Shown here in pieces: positions 16,578-23,769 of a stretch of 64,000 nucleotides of DNA. The stretch comes from UBA8389 sp035719105 (GTDB lineage: Bacteria > Bacteroidota > Bacteroidia > Bacteroidales > UBA1402). The translations under genes and the position numbers were made by a program. The stretch is from assembly GCA_035719105.1 (NCBI GenBank), contig DASTGN010000004.1, positions 310,001-374,000 on the forward strand, given 5' to 3'. The notes beneath the pieces are model-generated. The model did not search any database. It was given only the letters and a program-made list of their open reading frames with translations, and was not told the DNA's origin. How positions within the stretch are numbered: the stretch's first letter is position 1; every line of letters starts with the position of its first letter.

Positions 16578-17261
16578 TTATCCTACAAACTTATAACCAA
16601 CGCCTTTAATGGTAGAAATGTAATTTTCACCAATTTTTTCACGAATCTTACGAACGTGTACATCGATGGTTCGGTCACCAACAATGGACTTATTACCCCA
16701 TACCAGCTTGAAGATTTCTTCACGAGTGAAAACTTTCAACGGCTTGGATGCCAGGAGAACCAATAATTCGAATTCTTTGCGAGGTAAGAAGATGTCTTTG
16801 CCATCTTTGAAAACTAAATACCGTTCGCGGTCGATGACAATACCCTTTTGGGGTACGACATCTTTAGCGTTGCCAAGGTATTTGCCCAAAATGTTCAATA
16901 CGCGACGGGTAATTAATGAAGAGTTGGTGTCGCGTGTGCCAAATTCGTCTACGCCCAGGTCGAACCATTCAAACTGTTCGGTCAGATTTTGGTTGTTGTC
17001 AATCAGAAAATAAACATTGATTTTCTGTTCTTCCTTTGTTTTTTTGATTTTCTTGCAAAGTTCAATTGCTTTAGCATCGTCAGACGGCGTGTCAATGACG
17101 ATCAAACAGGGGTTTTCTTCAGCGATAAATTCAGACGCTTTTTGTACGCTGTACGTGTATTCTACTACAGCTCTTGTGTTTGCCAATGCTTCCTGAATCT
17201 TTGTGCCGAGAACCGAACCTTTAACAGAAAAAATCAACACATTACTTTGGAGTGGTTTCAT
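16578..17261 (-). CDS. OmpR-family response regulator with degenerate receiver domain
   Basis: This 227-residue protein has a receiver-like domain (about 7-125) and a C-terminal winged-helix DNA-binding domain (about 135-227). The wHTH is canonical: FLPRKEFELLVLLASKP, FTREEIFKLVWGN, DRTIDVHVRKIREKIG and ISTIKGVGYKF. The receiver keeps an aspartate at the phosphoacceptor place (D57 in IVIDTPS). It lacks the N-terminal acidic pair (FSVKGS instead of an E/D pair), and has FLIDNN and FGTRDT where T/S and K are expected. No histidine kinase is adjacent. The MKPLQSN start follows a TATTTTTG box; an in-frame start 28 codons upstream would reach into that promoter. Confidence 0.88.
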   Translation of the reverse strand: MKPLQSNVLIFSVKGSVLGTKIQEALANTRAVVEYTYSVQKASEFIAEENPCLIVIDTPSDDAKAIELCKKIKKTKEEQKINVYFLIDNNQNLTEQFEWFDLGVDEFGTRDTNSSLITRRVLNILGKYLGNAKDVVPQKGIVIDRERYLVFKDGKDIFLPRKEFELLVLLASKPLKVFTREEIFKLVWGNKSIVGDRTIDVHVRKIREKIGENYISTIKGVGYKFVG

Positions 17262-17344
17262 AAATGTTTGATTTTTTAAATAAATAATAAAAACGAAAAG
17301 AGATATATGCCAAAAATGGCCAATACCAAAAGAATAATAACACA

Positions 17345-17352
17345 CAAAAATA
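17345..17352 (-). promoter_or_regulatory. TAnnTTTG -7 box for the OmpR-type regulator
   Basis: The reverse strand reads TATTTTTG 83 bases upstream of the chosen start. The intervening leader is AT-rich and contains an imperfect GGCCATTTTTGGC palindrome (about 17310-17322). Confidence 0.45.
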
Positions 17353-17414
17353 ACTCATGAAACCCGTTTAAGCAAATTTTTCATTGCTTTTATAATTTAT
17401 TATCAAATAAGCAG

Positions 17415-17422
17415 TACTTTTG
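17415..17422 (+). promoter_or_regulatory. TAnnTTTG -7 box for tyrS
   Basis: TACTTTTG lies 85 bases upstream of the tyrS ATG at 17508, in the 246-base divergent space with the regulator gene. The leader contains no T-box-like structure that I can see. Confidence 0.55.
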
Positions 17423-17507
17423 CGGTTTAATAGGTCAAAATGTTAGGTAAAACCTTGTTGTATAACATTATTTAACCTTAGCGATAACTAAGTAACAGAA
17501 AATTTCA

Positions 17508-18800
17508 ATGGATTTTATTCAAGAATTAAAGTGGAGAGGAATGATGCATGACGTCATGCCAGGAACCGAAGAACAGCTTAAAAAAGAAATGTCGACTGCT
17601 TATGTGGGGATAGATCCTACAGCTGATTCATTACATATCGGTCATTTGGTCAGCATTATGATGCTTCGTCATTTTCAGAGGTGTGGACACAAACCAATTG
17701 CGCTGATTGGAGGAGCAACCGGTATGATTGGAGACCCTTCTTTGAAATCACAGGAACGCAATTTGCTGGATGAACCGACGCTTCGTCACAATCAGGAATC
17801 CATTCGGAAGCAATTGTCAAAGTTTCTTGATTTTGAAAGCGATGCACCCAATGCTGCTGAGTTGGTCAACAACTACGATTGGATGAAAGATTATTCTTTT
17901 CTAGATTTTATTCGTGACATTGGAAAGCACATCACTGTGAACTATATGATGGCCAAGGATTCTGTTAAGAAGCGACTCAGCAATGAATCCAGCGAAGGGA
18001 TGTCCTTTACAGAATTCTCTTACCAATTACTTCAAGGTTATGATTTCTTGCACCTTTATCGGGAAAAGAACTGCAAGCTGCAAATGGGAGGTTCCGATCA
18101 ATGGGGCAACATAACCACAGGGACCGAACTTGTTCGCCGGGTAGCTGGCGGCGAGGCGTTTGCCTTGGTTTGCCCACTCATTACCAAAGCGGATGGTGGG
18201 AAGTTCGGCAAGACTGAGTCTGGAAATGTTTGGTTGGATCGTCGTTATACTTCCCCTTACAAATTTGTACAATTTTGGCTGAACGTCAGTGATGCAGATG
18301 CAGAAAAGTACATCAAGATTTTTACGTTCATTTCCCGTGAGGAAATTGATGCGCTGATTGCTGAACACCAACAGGCACCACATCTTCGGGTCTTACAAAA
18401 ACGTTTGGCTCGAGAAATTACCTATATGGTCCATTCTAAAGAAGATTACGATGCTGCCGTCGAAGCTGCATCTATTCTGTTTGGTAACGCCACATCCGAT
18501 TCATTGAAAAATTTGGACGAAGAAACTTTGTTAGCTGTTTTTGAAGGTGTCCCAACCTTTGAAGTGTCGCTACAAGAAATCAAGTCGGGTATCAAAGCAT
18601 TGGACCTATTGACAGAGAAAGCTGCAGTATTCCCTTCAAAAGGGGAAATGCGTAAGATGATTCAGGCTGGTGGTTTTTCCATCAACAAAGAAAAATTTAA
18701 TGAAACCGACGGCTCCATAGATGAATCATTTTTGTTGAATGGACGCTATTTATTGGCTCAAAAAGGTAAAAAGAATTACTTCTTAATAATTGCACGATAA
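17508..18800 (+). CDS. tyrS: tyrosyl-tRNA synthetase
   Basis: This 430-residue class I synthetase charges tRNA-Tyr. The HIGH motif is H43-I44-G45-H46 in SLHIGHLVSI. The KMSKS-equivalent is KFGKTESGNVW near residue 232. Tyrosine-site segments include GYDFLHLYR, QMGGSDQWGNI and the YVGIDPTADSLH opening. The C-terminus has an S4-like RNA-binding domain (FPSKGEMRKMIQAGGFSINK). Length is normal for bacterial TyrRS. Confidence 0.97.
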   Translation: MDFIQELKWRGMMHDVMPGTEEQLKKEMSTAYVGIDPTADSLHIGHLVSIMMLRHFQRCGHKPIALIGGATGMIGDPSLKSQERNLLDEPTLRHNQESIRKQLSKFLDFESDAPNAAELVNNYDWMKDYSFLDFIRDIGKHITVNYMMAKDSVKKRLSNESSEGMSFTEFSYQLLQGYDFLHLYREKNCKLQMGGSDQWGNITTGTELVRRVAGGEAFALVCPLITKADGGKFGKTESGNVWLDRRYTSPYKFVQFWLNVSDADAEKYIKIFTFISREEIDALIAEHQQAPHLRVLQKRLAREITYMVHSKEDYDAAVEAASILFGNATSDSLKNLDEETLLAVFEGVPTFEVSLQEIKSGIKALDLLTEKAAVFPSKGEMRKMIQAGGFSINKEKFNETDGSIDESFLLNGRYLLAQKGKKNYFLIIAR

Positions 18801-18840
18801 AAAACTGTTTCGAACTATTGACAGGCTAAAAGAATTTATG

Positions 18841-18848
18841 TACTTTTG
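18841..18848 (+). promoter_or_regulatory. TAnnTTTG promoter of tRNA-Gln
   Basis: TACTTTTG lies 29 bases before the tRNA. ATTG at 18817-18820 is 20 bases upstream, a fair -33 element. Confidence 0.65.
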
Positions 18849-18877
18849 CCCCGCTTTCAAAGGAAAGCAATGAGGAT

Positions 18878-18948
18878 TGTCTCATGGTGTAATGGTAGCA
18901 CTACAGTTTTTGGTACTGTCTGTCTAGGTTCGAATCCTGGTGAGACAA
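18878..18948 (+). tRNA. tRNA-Gln (anticodon TTG)
   Basis: The 71-base cloverleaf folds fully. The acceptor TGTCTCA pairs with TGAGACA, the D stem GTGT with GCAC, and the anticodon stem ACAGT with ACTGT around loop TTTTGGT (anticodon TTG, positions 34-36). The T stem CTAGG pairs with CCTGG around TTCGAAT, and A is the discriminator. U at position 1 is typical of bacterial tRNA-Gln. CCA is not encoded. It has its own promoter and terminator. Confidence 0.95.
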
Positions 18949-18960
18949 CAATCTTGAAAG

Positions 18961-18997
18961 TCCCGGTCGCTTTAAAAGTGGCTGGGATTTTTATTTT
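18961..18997 (+). terminator. intrinsic terminator of tRNA-Gln
   Basis: An 11-base stem (18961-18971 with 18977-18987, three G-U pairs) around loop TTAAA is followed by TTTTTATTTT. It begins 12 bases after the tRNA and runs into the 3' end of the convergent queG gene. Confidence 0.8.
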
Positions 18998-19911
18998 GCT
19001 GCAAGGTTTCGATGAAGTCCTTCAAGCCCTGTACGCTCGATGCAAGTCCCAGAAAAATACGTCTTAAAAGAAGCTGGGTTGAGTTTTTGGATTTTCGCCT
19101 CGTCGAGTATTAAAAAATGTTCTGTTGGTTGTAGTTCTGAAATCGTAGTCGCTTGTGCGAAACGGTTCCACGGACAGACATCCTGGCAAATGTCACACCC
19201 GAAAATCCAATCGTTTTCACCAACCATTTTTGATTCTAAATTCGAAAAAGATCCTTTTTTTTCGATGGTAAGATAAGACAAACACCGCCGGGCGTCTATG
19301 CAATTCTTGTCAAATGCCTTAGTTGGGCAGGCTTGATGGCATTTATTACAAGTTCCACAATGGGATTCCATGGGCATTCCGTAATCCAACTCCAGGTCGA
19401 TCAATAATTCGCCTAACAAAAAATAGGAACCACAGCCAGGCAGAATGAGGTTCTGATTTTTACCCAACCAACCGAGACCAGCTTTCCAAGCCCAATAACG
19501 TTCCATGAGGGGTGCAGAATCAGAAAAAGCTCTTCCGTTTACAGTAACACCTTGCTCACGAATTTTCTCCAAAATCCGATTTAATTTGCCACGAATGATG
19601 TAATGATAGTCTAAGCCGTAGGCAAATTTGGCGATTTTTGGGGCACTTGGTGATTGTCTTTCTGAGGGATAGTAATTTAAAGCGACTATCACTACCGATT
19701 TGCAACCTTCTACCAAAAGTGTTGGATCCAACCTCTTGTCCAGATTCCGTTCCAAATAGGTCATTTCCCCCTGAAATCCACTGTTTAACCAGGTTTTGAA
19801 ATGTATTTTATCTTGCTCAGGGAGAGGCGCAGCTTGAGCAAAGCCAAAGGATTGGAAGCCTAGCAAACCTGCATGAGTCCGAATAAATTGTGAAAGTTCC
19901 GTGGTGGTCAT
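18991..19911 (-). CDS. queG: epoxyqueuosine reductase
   Basis: This 306-residue iron-sulfur, cobalamin-dependent enzyme performs the last step of queuosine synthesis in tRNA. Two ferredoxin-like cluster motifs are visible: C185, C188, C191 then C195 (CGTCNKCHQACP), and C239, C242, C246 (CDICQDVCPWN) with C210 as a likely partner. D131 in FSDSAPLMER matches the catalytic aspartate, and RYWAWKAGLGWLGKNQNLI is diagnostic. The C-terminal HEAT-like extension of longer QueG proteins is absent. ATG at 19911 is preferred; the frame extends to 19950, but a TATTTTTG box at 19916-19923 sits in between. Confidence 0.93.
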   Translation of the reverse strand: MTTTELSQFIRTHAGLLGFQSFGFAQAAPLPEQDKIHFKTWLNSGFQGEMTYLERNLDKRLDPTLLVEGCKSVVIVALNYYPSERQSPSAPKIAKFAYGLDYHYIIRGKLNRILEKIREQGVTVNGRAFSDSAPLMERYWAWKAGLGWLGKNQNLILPGCGSYFLLGELLIDLELDYGMPMESHCGTCNKCHQACPTKAFDKNCIDARRCLSYLTIEKKGSFSNLESKMVGENDWIFGCDICQDVCPWNRFAQATTISELQPTEHFLILDEAKIQKLNPASFKTYFSGTCIERTGLEGLHRNLAAK

Positions 19912-19915
19912 TTGA

Positions 19916-19923
19916 CAAAAATA
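19916..19923 (-). promoter_or_regulatory. TAnnTTTG -7 box abutting the queG start
   Basis: The reverse strand reads TATTTTTG only 4 bases before the queG ATG, implying a leaderless or near-leaderless mRNA if this box is used. Confidence 0.4.
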
Positions 19924-19957
19924 CAGTAAAAACCATAAACAACCCGACAATATGCGT

Positions 19958-19965
19958 TATCTTTG
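19958..19965 (+). promoter_or_regulatory. TAnnTTTG -7 box for purD
   Basis: TATCTTTG lies 24 bases upstream of the purD ATG at 19990. Confidence 0.55.
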
Positions 19966-19989
19966 TCTACTCAAACCAAAAATCTGTTT

Positions 19990-21258
19990 ATGAAGATATT
20001 ACTGCTTGGATCCGGTGGTCGTGAACACGCAATGGCCTGGAAAATTGCTCAAAGTCCCAACGTTGAAAAGCTCTATATCGCTCCTGGTAATGCTGGGACA
20101 TCGTTCGTAGGGACGAATGTTGCGCTTGGCATCAACGACTTTTCGGCTCAAAAGGAGTTTGTTTTAAATAATCATATCGACATGGTCGTTGTAGGGCCAG
20201 AAGAACCGCTGGTGAATGGAATCTATGATTTTTACACCAACGACCCTGCTCTACAATCTGTTTCCATTATTGCTCCCTCTCAGAAGGGCGCATTATTGGA
20301 AGGCAGCAAGGATTTTTCCAAAGGCTTTATGGAACGGCACAAGATTCCAACAGCTGGTTATAAAAGTGTTACAGCTGAAACTCTGAATGAGGGAATCGCT
20401 TTTCTCAAGAAAATGAATGCACCCTATGTGCTAAAGGCCGACGGGCTGGCTGCAGGCAAGGGTGTCCTTATTTTGAACGATTTAGAGGAAGCGGTGGCTG
20501 AACTCAAATCGATGCTGGAGGGCAAGTTCGGTTCAGCCAGTAAAACCGTGGTGATCGAAGAGTTTCTTGACGGTATTGAATGTTCTGTGTTTGTAATGAC
20601 TGATGGCGAACATTATTGTGTTCTGCCGGAAGCAAAAGATTACAAACGTATTGGAGTAGGAGATACAGGGTTGAATACCGGTGGGATGGGGGCCGTTTCG
20701 CCTGTGCCATTTGCTACTGATTCTTTCATGGCAAAGGTTGAGGAACGGATTATCGTGCCGACTATCAAAGGATTAGCTTCAGAGGGGATCGAATATAAAG
20801 GGTTCATATTTTTAGGTCTGATCAAAGTTAATGGTGAACCAGTTGTCATCGAATACAATGCACGAATGGGAGATCCTGAAACGGAAGTTGTCATGCTTCG
20901 TATTCAATCCGATTTGGTCGATTTACTCGAAGGAGTCGCTCAGGGAAATTTGGATAAACGCGTTTTGGTAACCGACCCACGATCGGCTGTAACGGTGATG
21001 TTGGTTTCTGGAGGATACCCAGGCGACTATGAAAAAGGCAAACGTATTTCAGGTTTGGATCTGGTGGATGGCAGCATCGTGTTTCATGCTGGAACCAAAC
21101 AATCCGGGCAGGATATCGTCACCAATGGAGGTCGTGTTATTGCCGTGAGTTCATACGGTGACAATAAAGATTCGGCATTGTCCCAGTCTTTTGCCAATGC
21201 CAATAAAATCCAATTTGAAGGTAAATATTTTCGTTCCGATATAGGTTTTGATTTATGA
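19990..21258 (+). CDS. purD: phosphoribosylamine-glycine ligase (GAR synthetase)
   Basis: This 422-residue ATP-grasp enzyme ligates glycine to phosphoribosylamine in purine synthesis. The opening KILLLGSGGREHAMAWK is diagnostic, followed by VVGPEEPLVNGI, the ATP-grasp segment PYVLKADGLAAGKGVLI, GMGAVSPVP, and the metal-binding EYNARMGDPETEVVMLR. The ATG at 19990 begins at the conserved MKILLLGSGG; an in-frame TTG nine codons earlier falls within the promoter box. The downstream membrane-protein gene starts 4 bases after the stop. Confidence 0.96.
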   Translation: MKILLLGSGGREHAMAWKIAQSPNVEKLYIAPGNAGTSFVGTNVALGINDFSAQKEFVLNNHIDMVVVGPEEPLVNGIYDFYTNDPALQSVSIIAPSQKGALLEGSKDFSKGFMERHKIPTAGYKSVTAETLNEGIAFLKKMNAPYVLKADGLAAGKGVLILNDLEEAVAELKSMLEGKFGSASKTVVIEEFLDGIECSVFVMTDGEHYCVLPEAKDYKRIGVGDTGLNTGGMGAVSPVPFATDSFMAKVEERIIVPTIKGLASEGIEYKGFIFLGLIKVNGEPVVIEYNARMGDPETEVVMLRIQSDLVDLLEGVAQGNLDKRVLVTDPRSAVTVMLVSGGYPGDYEKGKRISGLDLVDGSIVFHAGTKQSGQDIVTNGGRVIAVSSYGDNKDSALSQSFANANKIQFEGKYFRSDIGFDL

Positions 21259-21262
21259 AGCA

Positions 21263-22267
21263 ATGAAACGTGGATTTCTAAGTAATATCGCCTACACCAA
21301 TGCTCTTTGGGGAGCGGGCTTGTTGTTGTTAATGGCAGCGGCAGTCATAAACCATATCGTTCAAGGGCATGTGGATATGAATGGGGGTGCAGAATCTTTC
21401 AATTTAATCAACCAATATACCTTTTTGAATTTTTCGCTGTACGATACTCTGAAATTCCCCTTTTTATATCATCTATTACAATTTCTTTTTTTGCTGGGAA
21501 CGGCGCTGCTTTTGCAATATATGTCCTCTGAATTTCGTCTGATTCGCGTTCGAAGTTATTTTACCTTCTTTTTGTTTTGTTTACTAGGCGGAACGCTATT
21601 GCCTAACCTGACCTTGAGTGGTGCAACGGCTTCCTGTTTTTTGTTCATTCTTGCTATTTTTAGGCTTTTCAGGTCGTTGGATCATGGATTTGAAAACAGA
21701 GCCGTCTTTGATACAGCTGTCCTGTTGACATTGTCATCCATATTTCAAAGTAGAATGTTATGGTTGGTACCTGCTATTTGGATGGTAATGGGTATTTTAC
21801 AGGTTTTCAGCCTGAAGAGTTTTCTTGCTTCTCTGTTGGGAATACTATCCGTTTTCTGGATAATAGGAGGCGTCAGTTTTCTGATTGGAGATTACAGCTA
21901 TCTGTTGGCTTATTCGAAAGATCTTCTTCAATTTCAATTGTTCCCAATTTATGGAGTGACCTCAACGGAAATTTCTTACATCGCCTATCTGGCAGTATTG
22001 ATGATTTCAGCCATCATTTCCTTTTGGCCCAAACAACATCTTGATAAACTCCGTACCCGGAATTATTTAAACAGTGTGTTGTTATTATGGTTTGCGATGC
22101 TGATTCTTTGGTTTTTTTCTTCGAACGATGAAAGCTACATGCTTCCGTTATTAGGGTTGTCCGCATTAGTCATGGCCCACTTTTTCTCGTTAGTCGATTC
22201 GCTTTACTCCAGATTAATGTTTTTTGCCTTACTGATTCTGTCCGTTACAGCGTTTTTATATTACTGA
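21263..22267 (+). CDS. polytopic membrane protein of unknown function
   Basis: This 334-residue protein has about nine or ten hydrophobic segments separated by short loops and no recognisable catalytic motif. The N-terminus is MKRGFLSNIAYTN; the interior contains GGTLLPNLTLSGATASCFL and YSYLLAYSKDLLQF. It may be a distant member of a Bacteroidota inner-membrane family found near purine genes, possibly DUF6427-like, but I cannot confirm this. It starts 4 bases after purD, suggesting co-transcription, and its last 23 bases overlap the convergent mnmD gene. I use the ATG at 21263 rather than an in-frame TTG at 21248 inside purD. Confidence 0.75.
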   Translation: MKRGFLSNIAYTNALWGAGLLLLMAAAVINHIVQGHVDMNGGAESFNLINQYTFLNFSLYDTLKFPFLYHLLQFLFLLGTALLLQYMSSEFRLIRVRSYFTFFLFCLLGGTLLPNLTLSGATASCFLFILAIFRLFRSLDHGFENRAVFDTAVLLTLSSIFQSRMLWLVPAIWMVMGILQVFSLKSFLASLLGILSVFWIIGGVSFLIGDYSYLLAYSKDLLQFQLFPIYGVTSTEISYIAYLAVLMISAIISFWPKQHLDKLRTRNYLNSVLLLWFAMLILWFFSSNDESYMLPLLGLSALVMAHFFSLVDSLYSRLMFFALLILSVTAFLYY

Positions 22268-22937
22268 CAGGTTTAAAAGCACGCAACATCTCTCGTTTTC
22301 CTGGAGGACCCGGTATGCGTTCTACCATAAATCCGCACCGTTGTAATCGACGTCTTACCTCACCCTTAGCACAATAGGTCACTAAAATTCCCTTTTCGTT
22401 TAAGTTTTCGAACAGGCGAGCGAATAGTTGTTCTTGCCACATTTCGGGTTGTTTTTCAGGGGCGAAGGCGTCGAAATAAACGAGGTCGAAACGGTCCGTT
22501 AAATTCAGAGAAAGGAAATCGCCTTCTATTTTTAAGAGCGTAAAACGATTCTCTTCAAGAGCAATTGGGCTGTTCCAATCGGCCTGATGCAATTCATAAA
22601 AAGCTTTTTCTGGAAGCGAGGGCTCCATGTTGTCATAACCCAGAACAGTAATTGTTGACATGGGCAAGGGAAAAGCCTCAACAGCCATGTAATGTATGTT
22701 AAGCTTGCTTCGTTCTGCCTCTCCCCACGTCAGGAGAGCATTCAAACCTGTTCCGAAACCAATCTCGAAAATTTGTATGTTTTTGCCGGAACAATGCTTT
22801 AACCCAGCTTCAATAAATACATGCAAGGATTCCTGAACCGCTCCGTTCAGGGAGTGGTAAGACTCCTGCATTTCTTCTGAATACAGCGTTTTTGAGCCGT
22901 CTGCAGTTTGATGTAGTGAAAAAGCCGTTCGATTCAT
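22245..22937 (-). CDS. mnmD: tRNA 5-(aminomethyl)-2-thiouridine methyltransferase, MnmD type
   Basis: This 230-residue SAM-dependent methyltransferase matches the MnmC(m)/MnmD family (PF05430), which makes the final methylation of mnm5s2U at tRNA wobble position 34. Family features are the early SLYSEEMQESYHS-like segment (here TLYSEEMQESYHSLNGA), SAM motif EIGFGTGLNALL (58-69), and the catalytic FDAFAPEKQPEMW. The near-C-terminal GPPGKREMLRA is diagnostic. The FAD oxidase half of MnmC is absent, as in stand-alone MnmD. It follows the radical SAM gene by 6 bases on the same strand. Confidence 0.9.
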   Translation of the reverse strand: MNRTAFSLHQTADGSKTLYSEEMQESYHSLNGAVQESLHVFIEAGLKHCSGKNIQIFEIGFGTGLNALLTWGEAERSKLNIHYMAVEAFPLPMSTITVLGYDNMEPSLPEKAFYELHQADWNSPIALEENRFTLLKIEGDFLSLNLTDRFDLVYFDAFAPEKQPEMWQEQLFARLFENLNEKGILVTYCAKGEVRRRLQRCGFMVERIPGPPGKREMLRAFKPVSNIKTL

Positions 22938-22943
22938 AAAACA

Positions 22944-23723
22944 TTAACCAGCCACAGACACGTCGATGCCGGTTTCTTCTTTAACTCTTTTGGCGATGTC
23001 TCGAAGTACTTTCAAAGATACTTTGGAAACGCCTGGTACAGCTGTTTCGCGATCAATCGCATAAATCATGACGGATTCAGGTGCAATTTCTTGAATTAAG
23101 GCAATCCAGGCTGTAACTTCTTTTTCCGTTGTATTGTCGAAAGACTGCCCCTTGTATTGTCCTTTTGTAAATAAGGTCTGGATAATCAGTTTCCCTTTGA
23201 ATGCTTTCATCATGTCGACCTGATGTCGCACAGTGTATGTTTTAGAAGAAGGCCTGTCCAAAATTTGAATCGTATCATCGAATGCGGAATCCAATTTTAG
23301 AATGGCGTTGTCTACTTTCAAAAGCGCGTTGAAAATGTCGGGTTTGTCCAATCCAGTTGCATTGGAGAGTACACTGACTTTTGCAGCGGGAAAGAATTGG
23401 TCCCGCAACTCAATGGTTTTGTCTATGATCAGAGCAAAATCAGGATGCATGGTTGGTTCGCCGTTCCCGGCAAAAGTGATGACATCTGGAACGATGTGCT
23501 CTTTTTTCATTGTAGCTAATTTTGTCTCAAGCGCTTCCAGAACTTCGGCAGTCTTGGGTAGGCGGCCACCTCTAAATGCTTCGTTGAGACCGCATTCGCA
23601 GTATAGACAATCAAATGAACAGACCTTTCCGCTGATGGGTAATAAATTGATACCGAGTGAAACTCCTAATCGACGGCTTTTAATAGGTCCAAAAATTATT
23701 TCGTTAAAAAGTATAGTTGCCAT
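22944..23723 (-). CDS. radical SAM protein (COG0731-like)
   Basis: This 259-residue enzyme has the radical SAM cluster motif CSFDCLYC (C35, C39, C42), then TFAGNGEPTMHP, the GGE-like SAM-binding motif, and KVSVLSNATGL. It resembles the COG0731 group of Fe-S oxidoreductases related to wybutosine-type enzymes. It has no extra C-terminal cluster domain or signal peptide. The reaction is unknown. ATG at 23723 starts the conserved MATILFNEIIFGPIKSRRLG; an in-frame start at 23840 would run through the TACCTTTG promoter and into the next gene. It sits 6 bases upstream of mnmD, hinting at an RNA-related role. Confidence 0.85.
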   Translation of the reverse strand: MATILFNEIIFGPIKSRRLGVSLGINLLPISGKVCSFDCLYCECGLNEAFRGGRLPKTAEVLEALETKLATMKKEHIVPDVITFAGNGEPTMHPDFALIIDKTIELRDQFFPAAKVSVLSNATGLDKPDIFNALLKVDNAILKLDSAFDDTIQILDRPSSKTYTVRHQVDMMKAFKGKLIIQTLFTKGQYKGQSFDNTTEKEVTAWIALIQEIAPESVMIYAIDRETAVPGVSKVSLKVLRDIAKRVKEETGIDVSVAG

Positions 23724-23741
23724 GTTGTGTTTAATTTTGTA

Positions 23742-23749
23742 CAAAGGTA
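23742..23749 (-). promoter_or_regulatory. TAnnTTTG -7 box for radical SAM-mnmD
   Basis: The reverse strand reads TACCTTTG 18 bases upstream of the radical SAM ATG at 23723. Confidence 0.55.
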
Positions 23750-23769
23750 GAACTTTTATCTGAAAGGCT

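Noticed and set aside
23302..23763. 153-codon plus-strand open frame
   Set aside because: It is antisense to the radical SAM gene, which has an intact cluster motif and its own promoter.
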